Assembly (NCBI GenBank): GCA_002305125.1 | Contig: DBQG01000002.1 | Coordinates: forward strand, 1-9,835 | Direction of reading: 5' to 3' | DNA: 9,835 nucleotides | Source of the DNA: Patescibacteria group bacterium UBA1400 | Lineage (GTDB): Bacteria > Patescibacteriota > Microgenomatia > UBA1400 | Shown here: positions 1-6,180 of the stretch, one piece after another | Numbering within the stretch: position 1 is the stretch's first letter | Layout of the letters: each line of letters starts with the position of its first letter | Program-made: the position numbers and the translations under genes | Notes under the pieces: generated by a model | Told to the model about the DNA's origin: nothing | Database searches by the model: none | What the model saw: the letters and a program-made list of their open reading frames with translations, nothing else

Positions 1-591
1 TAAAATAATTTTTTTGTCTTTATGAAAAGAAGTATAGTCATAACCATAAAAAATATCTTTTTTCTCAAGCCAAACAGGTTTATTATCTTTATCTAAAACT
101 CTGACCTTTAAAAGGTTGTCAAAGATAAAGTGGTTTTTAAAATGAGCATTATTATAAACAGCTCCGCCGACTGTTCCGTAAAAACCGCTATAGTATTGCA
201 AACCATCAAGACCGTTTTCAATACTCCAGTTAACCAAACTTTGTGTAAACACCCCGGAATCAACTTGAACCAGGTTTTTGATTCTTTTTATAACTTTAGC
301 TCTGTTTTTAATTACCAAACCTCTTATCCCTTTATCGGTCACTAAAACATTGCTGCCTCCACCAAGCACTGTAACCGGAATGTCTTCTTCTCCTGCCAAT
401 CTGACTATCCGAATTAAGGAGTTTGTGTCATTAGCCAGATAAAAAAGATCTGCCGGACCACCGATTCCCAGGGTTGTGTGTAAAGATAGTTTTTCCTTTA
501 ATTTAAAGTTTTTTATATCAATCTTGCTATCTTTTTTAACCCTGATTAGGAAATTTTTATAATTAGAGATTTTGGGTTTATTAATAGTCAT
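1..591 (-). CDS. murB: UDP-N-acetylenolpyruvoylglucosamine reductase MurB, N-terminal part (cut by window edge)
   Basis: MurB is a cytoplasmic flavoenzyme that uses NADPH to reduce UDP-GlcNAc-enolpyruvate to UDP-MurNAc. The frame is open from the ATG at 591 to the left edge, giving 197 codons; the C-terminal part, with the catalytic serine and glutamate of the family, lies outside. FAD-domain motifs are clear: TLGIGGPADLF (residues 40-50), VLGGGSNVLVTDKG (75-88) and SGFYGTVGGAVYNNAH (135-150), the last matching the usual IPGSVGGAVxxNAG. The segment YGYDYTSF (182-189) aligns with the family's FGYRxSxF; the usual arginine is aspartate here. The start is the first ATG before the conserved region, but no Shine-Dalgarno sequence precedes it. 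A 94-nt gap separates it from murC upstream, the longest gap in the presumed operon. Identification is firm; completeness cannot be judged. Confidence 0.93.
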   Translation of the reverse strand, partial: MTINKPKISNYKNFLIRVKKDSKIDIKNFKLKEKLSLHTTLGIGGPADLFYLANDTNSLIRIVRLAGEEDIPVTVLGGGSNVLVTDKGIRGLVIKNRAKVIKRIKNLVQVDSGVFTQSLVNWSIENGLDGLQYYSGFYGTVGGAVYNNAHFKNHFIFDNLLKVRVLDKDNKPVWLEKKDIFYGYDYTSFHKDKKIIL

Positions 592-685
592 TATTGGTTT
601 AATCTTTTGTTTTATTAATTATTTTTAATGAGTTTAATAAAATTGTTTTTAACTTAGCAATAAGTTTTAAACAAGTTAAGGCTAA
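592..685 (-). other. AT-rich gap between murC and murB, possible weak promoter
   Basis: This 94-nt gap is very AT-rich and contains no ORF of note. On the minus strand TTGTTT (674-669), a 17-nt spacer and TAAAAA (651-646) form a weak sigma70-like pair that could give murB its own transcript. A short hairpin is possible between 651-656 and 661-666 (6-bp AT stem, 4-nt loop), but it has no run of T after it on the minus strand, so it does not look like a terminator. Read-through from murC is the simplest assumption. Confidence 0.3.
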
Positions 686-2095
686 TTATAATTTTTTAAA
701 ACTTTTATGCCAAGTAAAAATATCTCCTGCTCCTAAAGTAAAAACAACATCGTTCGGCTGACAAATTTTTCTATAACTTTTCAGAAATTCAGCTTCATTT
801 TTAACATAAAAAACCTGTTTGCCCGAATTTTTAGTTTTTATGGCTTTGGTTAGTTTCTTACTGCTTACCGTCAAATCTTTTTCCTCTCTTGCGGAAGCAT
901 AAATAGGGGCTACATAGATTATATCAGCCTGAGCAAAACTTTGACAAAAATCAGCAAACAGAGCTTTAGTCCGGCTGTAGGTATGGGGCTGAAAAAGGGC
1001 AATAATTCGGGAGCCTTTAAACCAGATTCTAGCTGCTTTTAAGCTGGCTTTGATTTCCAAAGGGTGATGAGCATAATCGTCATAAAATTTAACCGCACCC
1101 GCTTTTTCCACCAATTCAAATCTTCTTTTAGTTCCTTTAAATTTCCCCAGTCCTTTTTTAATAACTAAAGGACTTAGTTTAAAAAACCTGGCTGCTATAA
1201 AACAAGCCGCAGCATTTAAGGCATTAAACTCGCCCGGAACATTTAAAACAAGGTTAAAGGTCCCCTCTTTTGCTTTAAGATCAAAATAAAGCTTGCTATT
1301 TTTAACCTTAATGTTTTTTACCTGCCAATCTGCCTGAGAAGAGAGTCCATAACTTTTAACCGGAGCTTTAACATAAGCAGTTATTTTGTTAATATTTTCC
1401 TTGCCATAAGGAACAATAATAAGGCCATTTTTGGGAACTTTTTGCAAAAATTCAGTAAATGCCCTTAAAGTACTGGCAAGATTTTTATAAACATCGGGGT
1501 GGTCAAAAACAACATTGGTCAAAATAATAACTTGGGGATTCTGGTAAAAAAACCTGGGCGTTTTATCCTGCGGCGAAGCAAAGTATTCATCAGCTTCAGC
1601 AATAAAATGCTCACCCTTGAGGTTAAACTCTCCGGGAAACTGATTTTTATTAATGCTGGCTGCTCCGATACAAAAACTAATCTTTTTTCCTGCCTGCTTA
1701 AAAATAGTTGCCAGCATGGCAGAGGTTGTAGTCTTACCGCCGACACCAGCAACAGAAATCCCCCTCTTTGCCTGCATAAACAAACCCAAAGCAGCTCCAT
1801 GGGAAAGAACCGGGATTGCTCTTCTCTTTGCCTCTTTAACTTCAATATTATCTTCTCCTTTATGGGCGGCCGTAAAAATCACCAAATCAGGATTCTTTAT
1901 ATGCTTGGAAGAAAAACCATTCTGCCATCTTATTCCTGCCCGGGCTAAAACTTTATCAGTCACAAAATACTCACTCAGATCACTGCCGGTAACTTTTATC
2001 CCCATGTCTTTGGCACATAAAGCTAAGGCCGTCATTCCTACACCCTTAATGCCGATAAAATGGATGGTTTTTAGTTTGTCTAAATCAATATTCAT
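686..2095 (-). CDS. murC: UDP-N-acetylmuramate--L-alanine ligase MurC (Mur ligase with some Mpl-like features)
   Basis: MurC is an ATP-dependent cytoplasmic ligase that joins the first amino acid, normally L-alanine, to UDP-MurNAc. The protein has 469 residues, the usual length, and all three Mur-ligase domains. The N-terminal Rossmann domain starts with IHFIGIKGVGMTALA (11-25). The ATP loop is GVGGKTTT (117-124) instead of the usual GTHGKTTT. The middle domain has EADEY (167-171) and FDHPDVY (197-203). The C-terminal domain has GTKRRFE (321-327), YDDYAHHP (338-345), FQPHTYSRT (368-376) and GAGDI (455-459), all typical of MurC. The middle-domain FDHPD motif followed by VPKNGLIIV recalls Mpl, the murein-tripeptide recycling ligase, but the C-terminal motifs and the place beside murB favour MurC. 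It starts 7 nt after the pgeF stop, with AGGG about 15 nt upstream. Confidence 0.9.
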   Translation of the reverse strand: MNIDLDKLKTIHFIGIKGVGMTALALCAKDMGIKVTGSDLSEYFVTDKVLARAGIRWQNGFSSKHIKNPDLVIFTAAHKGEDNIEVKEAKRRAIPVLSHGAALGLFMQAKRGISVAGVGGKTTTSAMLATIFKQAGKKISFCIGAASINKNQFPGEFNLKGEHFIAEADEYFASPQDKTPRFFYQNPQVIILTNVVFDHPDVYKNLASTLRAFTEFLQKVPKNGLIIVPYGKENINKITAYVKAPVKSYGLSSQADWQVKNIKVKNSKLYFDLKAKEGTFNLVLNVPGEFNALNAAACFIAARFFKLSPLVIKKGLGKFKGTKRRFELVEKAGAVKFYDDYAHHPLEIKASLKAARIWFKGSRIIALFQPHTYSRTKALFADFCQSFAQADIIYVAPIYASAREEKDLTVSSKKLTKAIKTKNSGKQVFYVKNEAEFLKSYRKICQPNDVVFTLGAGDIFTWHKSFKKL

Positions 2096-2102
2096 TATTA
2101 GA

Positions 2103-2858
2103 TTAACTTTCCCTAATGCCTATTATACTAGGAAAACGACCTTCTTCTTCACCTGTTTTTTTACTTCTTGTGTGAGAAAAAAAATCCGGATTACAACAAG
2201 TACAAATATCCAAACTTTCTATATGTTCTTTTTTAATTCCTGCTTTTAACAAATCTGATTTTAAAAAACCCAAAAGATCAATGCTATACCTGCTATATTC
2301 ACTGGGAGTTTTTTTACAAAATTTCTGCCAGCCGACAAGGTTTGACTGAACCGGATTTGCCATTGCAAAACAACAGCTGTTTACTCCCGGACCAATAGCA
2401 ATAAGAATGTTTTTTAAATCGCTTTTAAATTTATTTTTCATTTTAAAAAGCATATGCCAGTGAATTTTTTCCATCACTCCCCGCCAACCGGCGTGAACTA
2501 TTCCCACTACCTGGTTTTTAGGATCAAAAAAAAGAACAGGAAAACAATCGGCTGTTTTTATCATTAAAAAAACATTTTTTAAGTTGGTTAAAAAGCCATC
2601 GGTTTTTAAAATAAGTTTTGATTTAAATAAATAATGATTATCTTTGGTTAAAGTTTGAATATTTGAACCGTGAATCTGATCAGCTTCATAAAGACTGCTT
2701 TTTTTGATATCAAGCTGACTTAAAATTTTACTTCTGCATTGTAAAACCTTGCTTTTACTGGCAAATTTAAAATCCACATTACCAGCTTCTTTAGGAAAAA
2801 AAGCATGAACTAAATTATCAAATCCGGCTAAATTTTTGACTTGCAAGGCTTTTGGCAT
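2103..2858 (-). CDS. pgeF: Peptidoglycan editing factor PgeF (YfiH / multicopper-oxidase-like DUF152 family)
   Basis: This family (YfiH, LACC1) has been described as purine nucleoside phosphorylase/adenosine deaminase and as polyphenol oxidase. In E. coli, YfiH prevents wrong amino acids, notably L-serine, from persisting at position 1 of the peptidoglycan stem. The 251-residue protein has the normal family length and signatures: QIHG (61-64), TDGFLT (86-91), KTADCFPVLFFD (101-112), HAGWRG (122-127), GPG (156-158), CTCCNP (219-224) and SHTR (228-231). His63, Cys105 and His122 are the likely metal ligands. No signal peptide is seen, so it is cytosolic. Its ATG overlaps the TAA of the upstream uridylyltransferase gene by one base (TAATG), and murC follows after 7 nt. 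That position supports an editing role on the MurC product. Family assignment is secure; the reaction here is inferred from context. Confidence 0.9.
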   Translation of the reverse strand: MPKALQVKNLAGFDNLVHAFFPKEAGNVDFKFASKSKVLQCRSKILSQLDIKKSSLYEADQIHGSNIQTLTKDNHYLFKSKLILKTDGFLTNLKNVFLMIKTADCFPVLFFDPKNQVVGIVHAGWRGVMEKIHWHMLFKMKNKFKSDLKNILIAIGPGVNSCCFAMANPVQSNLVGWQKFCKKTPSEYSRYSIDLLGFLKSDLLKAGIKKEHIESLDICTCCNPDFFSHTRSKKTGEEEGRFPSIIGIRES

Positions 2859-3616
2859 TAACTTCTTTTAAGATCTAACTTTTTTTTCATTTTTAAATCC
2901 GCTTCATTTAACTGATTTTTGGTATTAACTCCCTGAAAATAAGCTTCTTTGCTCATCTTAAATGTTTTTACCCTACAGTTATTTTTAACTCCCAACTCTA
3001 TCAACTGGGTAATATAATACTCTTTTGAAAGTTGATTCTTTTTAACCTGAGGCAAAAACTTTTGCAAAAAGGGCAAAGAAAAACAGTAGCAGCCGCAATT
3101 GATCTCTTTTATTTTTTCCTGATCTTTTTTTAAATTCTGCTGCTCTATAACTCCAATTACTGCTTTATTTTCATCTCTTAGAACCCTGGCAATATTGGGT
3201 TTTTTCATTTCTACAGTTAAAAAAGTTAAATCAGCTTTGTTTTTATTATGGGTATCAATTAATTTTTTAATTACCTGATAAGGATAAAAAGCTGAATCAT
3301 CGGCATTAATAACTAAAATATTTTTGACAGTCTTATCTAAATGGGGCAAAACAACCTTAACTGCATCAGCTGTTCCTAATCTTTTCTTCTGCTCAACATA
3401 TTTATATTCCAAACCAAAATAGCTGATAATGGAGTCTTTAGCATAACCGACAACAATAAAGATACGTTCAAGTCCTACTTTTTTTAAAAGCTCAAGGGTG
3501 TAGGCAAGCATTGGTTTTCCGGCCAAAGGATACATGGCCTTATTTTTTCCGCTAGCATTAAGGCGGCTACCTCTACCTGCAGCTAAAACTACAGCTGACG
3601 TTTGTTTATTACTCAT
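2858..3616 (-). CDS. GlmU-type sugar-1-phosphate uridylyltransferase, single domain
   Basis: This is a nucleotidylyltransferase of the GlmU N-terminal type, likely making UDP-GlcNAc from GlcNAc-1-phosphate and UTP in the cytoplasm. In the 252 residues are the nucleotide loop VVLAAGRGSRL (9-19), KAMYPLAGKPM (26-36), LGTADAV (80-86, matching the GlmU GTAxAV), a metal-binding acidic site at NADD (104-107), EINCGCYCF (171-179), SKEYYITQLIE (197-207, like NEYYLTD of GlmU) and FQGVNTKNQL (227-236). The left-handed beta-helix acetyltransferase half of GlmU is absent; the neighbour upstream carries a beta-helix. The start at 3616 has AAGGAA (3626-3621) 4 nt upstream and overlaps the preceding stop as ATGA. 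The next gene overlaps its stop by one base. Substrate is inferred from motifs and neighbours; another UDP-sugar is possible. Confidence 0.82.
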   Translation of the reverse strand: MSNKQTSAVVLAAGRGSRLNASGKNKAMYPLAGKPMLAYTLELLKKVGLERIFIVVGYAKDSIISYFGLEYKYVEQKKRLGTADAVKVVLPHLDKTVKNILVINADDSAFYPYQVIKKLIDTHNKNKADLTFLTVEMKKPNIARVLRDENKAVIGVIEQQNLKKDQEKIKEINCGCYCFSLPFLQKFLPQVKKNQLSKEYYITQLIELGVKNNCRVKTFKMSKEAYFQGVNTKNQLNEADLKMKKKLDLKRS

Positions 3617-4869
3617 AAAATTCCTTTTTTTTCTTTTAACATGGTCTTTAAATTTTTATAAACCACACTGCCGGGCATTACTTTACAGTTTGAACCAATT
3701 AAGGTTCCGGGCATAACAGAGCTGTTAATACCAAACTTAGCTCCTCTGCCCACCATCGCTCCTAATTTTTTCTGACCGCTAGCGTGTTTTGTTTTACCTC
3801 TGTCTGTAATAAAAATTTCTTGTCCGTCCAGTCTTAGGTTTGCCAGTCTGGTACCAGAACCAAAATTGCAATCTTCTTCTATAACCGAATCACCGACATA
3901 ATTGCAGTGAAACCAGTTTTTATCTCCGACCCATGATCTTGCTATTTCCGTATTGTAGCCCACCACACAGTTTCTGCCTATCATAGAGTTTCTCAACAAT
4001 ACATTGTTTCCTATTATTGTGTTTTCGCCAATAAAACACGGACCCTTTACTACTGCCCCTTCTAAAATCTGTGCTCCTTTTTCAATATAAACAGGTCCTT
4101 TGATAATTGCCTGTGCCGAAATTTTTACCTGTCTTGCTATTTTTTCTTCCATTCTGGCGGTAAAAATGCTTTGCATCATTTCCAAAAGATGCCAGGGATA
4201 TTTAAGCTGCTGAAACAGGCTGTTGATTTTATAAATGGAAACATCTTCTTTTTTAATCATCCTGTCCAGGGCTACTTCATACAAATCATCCCTGCTGGAA
4301 CCAACCTGCTTTAAATAGGAAAACAGTAGCTGAGGATTGGCAAAATAATCTACTACCGGCTTAAAAAAAGAGCTGGGCATGTTTTTTTCACCCGGTTTTT
4401 CAACTAAACCGGCAACTTTTTTATTATTAAGTTTAAAATAGCCTCCAGGCAGATACTTAGTAAGCTCAAGTCCTCCTAAAACTATTCTTTTGTTTTGGCT
4501 AAAAGAAACCATATCTTTAAACACATTTTCTTCAAAAAGGTCAGTGGCATTAACAATTAAAAGAGGCATTGGTTTAATCTTGGGAAGAGCTGTCAATAAG
4601 GCATCAGCCATGCCTTTGGCCTGATTTTGGGTTAGAAAACTAATATTGATTTTGCTTTTTTTACTTTTAACTGTTGTTTTAAGCAGAGAGTCATTTTTTG
4701 GATTTGTAATAATCGTGAGGTTTTTTATACCCGCTTTTAAGACATCGTCAATAACATAACTTATAAGCGGTTTGCCTAAAAACTCTATTAAATTTTTATT
4801 GGTCTTTAAGGGCCACATCCTTTTACCCACTCCGCCGGCCAGGATTAAAGCCTGAATATTATTTGTCAT
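3613..4869 (-). CDS. Two-domain sugar-1-phosphate nucleotidylyltransferase with left-handed beta-helix (GlmU / ST0452-like)
   Basis: The 418-residue protein joins an N-terminal nucleotidyltransferase domain to a C-terminal hexapeptide-repeat beta-helix. The first domain has ALILAGGVGKRMWPL (7-21), the lysine region NKNLIEFLGKP (24-34), a metal-site NATD (107-110) and VEKPG (156-160). From about 250 to 405, hexapeptide repeats such as IGENTIIGNNV are clear. HCNYVGD (321-327) aligns with HLTYLGD of E. coli GlmU, whose histidine is the acetyltransferase base, and GSGTRLANLRLDG (337-349) follows as in archaeal bifunctional enzymes such as ST0452. It may therefore acetylate GlcN-1-phosphate, transfer a nucleotide, or both, towards UDP-GlcNAc. 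Its ATG overlaps the murE stop (ATGA), and its own stop overlaps the next start (ATGA). Domain structure is certain; a glucose-1-phosphate thymidylyl/uridylyltransferase role remains possible. Confidence 0.82.
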   Translation of the reverse strand: MTNNIQALILAGGVGKRMWPLKTNKNLIEFLGKPLISYVIDDVLKAGIKNLTIITNPKNDSLLKTTVKSKKSKINISFLTQNQAKGMADALLTALPKIKPMPLLIVNATDLFEENVFKDMVSFSQNKRIVLGGLELTKYLPGGYFKLNNKKVAGLVEKPGEKNMPSSFFKPVVDYFANPQLLFSYLKQVGSSRDDLYEVALDRMIKKEDVSIYKINSLFQQLKYPWHLLEMMQSIFTARMEEKIARQVKISAQAIIKGPVYIEKGAQILEGAVVKGPCFIGENTIIGNNVLLRNSMIGRNCVVGYNTEIARSWVGDKNWFHCNYVGDSVIEEDCNFGSGTRLANLRLDGQEIFITDRGKTKHASGQKKLGAMVGRGAKFGINSSVMPGTLIGSNCKVMPGSVVYKNLKTMLKEKKGIL

Positions 4870-6113
4870 TTTTTCTTTAATTTTTGTTTTAAAGCTTTTT
4901 TAACTGCCTTTTGATCAGACCAGGGATACTCTACATGACCAATACATAAAGATTGCTCATGTCCTTTACCAAAAATACCAACAATATCATTTTTTCCTGC
5001 CAGTTTTATTATCGCTAAATCAATAGCCTTTTGTCTATCAGGCTCATGGTAAAGTTTCTTTTTTGGGCTGCAGCCTGAAGAAATTTGTTCAATAATTTTT
5101 AAAGTATTCTCTGTTCGGGGGTCTTCAGCTGTTAAAACTATCTTATCCGCGTATTGACAGGCAACTTTTCCCATTAAAGGTCTTTTGGAAAAATCCCTTA
5201 GCCCAGCACAGCCAAACACGGCAATAAGATTTTTATGAGGCAGTTTTTTTAAAGTTAATAGAGCCTGCTCAAGACCATTAATCGTATGGGCAAAATCAAC
5301 AAAAACCCGGAAATCCTGCCCCATACTAATCTCTTCCATGCGGCCGACAACTCCGGAAAAACCGGCAATGCTTTTTTTAATGACTTCCGGATCAACTTGT
5401 AAAATTCGGGCCGTGGCTGAAGCGGCCAAACAGTTTAAAAGATTAAATTTGCCTAAAAGCTGTGGCTTTAAAGGAAATGTTTTAGGAGTATAATCTGCCT
5501 CTTCAAGGCCGTAAGTTACCACTACTCCTGAAGCTAATTTTTTCATTTTAGTAAAAGATGAATCCTGATTGTTTAACACACTAAACTTAGTTTTTTTAAA
5601 TAGTTTTGCCTTGTCCCTAAAGTAGTTATCCAGGTTTTTATGATAATCCAGATGTTCATGAGTAATGTTGGTTAAAACACCGATATAAAAGTTGGCACCT
5701 AAAAGCCGGTACTGAGCCAAACCGTGAGAAGTAGACTCCAAAACAACATACTTAAAACCCTTGTTTGCAATCAGTCTTAAAAGTCTTTGCAATTCCCAAG
5801 GACTGGGAGAAGTTACATGAAGACCGGTAGGCAGTTCTTTATCTCCTATTTTTGCTGAAACCGTAGAAATTAAAGCTGTTTTTAAACCAGCCTGATTTAA
5901 AATATTATAAATAAGAGTGCTGGTAGTGGTTTTACCGTCAGTACCGGTTACACCGATAACTTTAAGCTTTTGGGCCGGATAACGGTACCATAAAACAGCC
6001 AATACTGCTTGAGGAAGATGGTACAGCATGTTCACTGCCTGATGAGGAATAAGACTTCTTATGCCGCCAACAGCTTTTGTCTGTCTTAAAGTGTGCCAAA
6101 CTTTTTTAATCAT
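4866..6113 (-). CDS. murE: UDP-MurNAc-tripeptide ligase MurE, short form without the N-terminal UDP-binding domain
   Basis: MurE adds the third stem residue, meso-diaminopimelate or L-lysine, to UDP-MurNAc-L-Ala-D-Glu using ATP. Visible motifs are VIGVTGTDGKTTT (52-64), LESTSHGL (125-132), TNITHEHLDYH (148-158), FRDKAKLF (165-172, with the lysine that is usually carbamylated, Lys168), GRMEEI (257-262), VDFAHTINGLEQAL (272-285), GLRDFSKRPLMG (304-315), EDPRTE (330-335) and GKGHE (382-386). The arginine in EDPR corresponds to that of the DNPR motif in DAP-adding enzymes, so DAP is more likely than lysine. At 415 residues it is about 80 shorter than E. coli MurE. The ATP loop begins near residue 54, leaving only a short hydrophobic or amphipathic stretch (about 26-46) in place of domain 1. 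ftsI ends 67 nt upstream, so no extension can supply it. AAAGGGG (6130-6124) precedes the ATG by 10 nt. Confidence 0.92.
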   Translation of the reverse strand: MIKKVWHTLRQTKAVGGIRSLIPHQAVNMLYHLPQAVLAVLWYRYPAQKLKVIGVTGTDGKTTTSTLIYNILNQAGLKTALISTVSAKIGDKELPTGLHVTSPSPWELQRLLRLIANKGFKYVVLESTSHGLAQYRLLGANFYIGVLTNITHEHLDYHKNLDNYFRDKAKLFKKTKFSVLNNQDSSFTKMKKLASGVVVTYGLEEADYTPKTFPLKPQLLGKFNLLNCLAASATARILQVDPEVIKKSIAGFSGVVGRMEEISMGQDFRVFVDFAHTINGLEQALLTLKKLPHKNLIAVFGCAGLRDFSKRPLMGKVACQYADKIVLTAEDPRTENTLKIIEQISSGCSPKKKLYHEPDRQKAIDLAIIKLAGKNDIVGIFGKGHEQSLCIGHVEYPWSDQKAVKKALKQKLKKK

Positions 6114-6154
6114 CTTTTTTATACCCCTTTTTCTCTATTAATTTTAACCAAAAT

Positions 6155-6160
6155 ATTATA
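6155..6160 (-). promoter_or_regulatory. Possible internal promoter -10 (TATAAT) upstream of murE
   Basis: A perfect TATAAT lies on the minus strand in the 67-nt gap between ftsI and murE. The best hexamers 17-18 bp upstream (TAGAAT or TTAGAA, overlapping the ftsI stop) match the -35 consensus at only three of six positions. Transcription would start near 6148 and give a leader of about 35 nt carrying the murE Shine-Dalgarno sequence. The position is sensible for a second start serving murE to murC. In AT-rich DNA a chance match is quite possible. Confidence 0.35.
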
Positions 6161-6180
6161 CCTTATTAAGACTTCTTATT

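Noticed and set aside
130..345. Plus-strand open frame of 71 codons
   Set aside because: It is antisense to murB, whose conserved FAD motifs are on the minus strand.
649..679. Inverted repeats in the murC-murB gap (TTAACTT at 649-655 with AAGTTAA at 673-679; AACTTA at 651-656 with TAAGTT at 661-666) as a terminator
   Set aside because: The stems are short and made almost only of A-T pairs, and no T run follows on the minus strand; such repeats are expected by chance in AT-rich DNA.
686..2095. Annotation of the murC gene as Mpl (murein tripeptide recycling ligase)
   Set aside because: The middle domain has some Mpl-like wording, but YDDYAHHP, FQPHTYSRT and GAGDI in the C-terminal domain and the adjacency to murB fit MurC better.
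1653..2249. Long plus-strand open frame (198 codons) opposite murC and pgeF
   Set aside because: It lies antisense to two well-identified genes, has no recognisable motif, promoter or ribosome-binding site, and its composition follows from the opposite strand.
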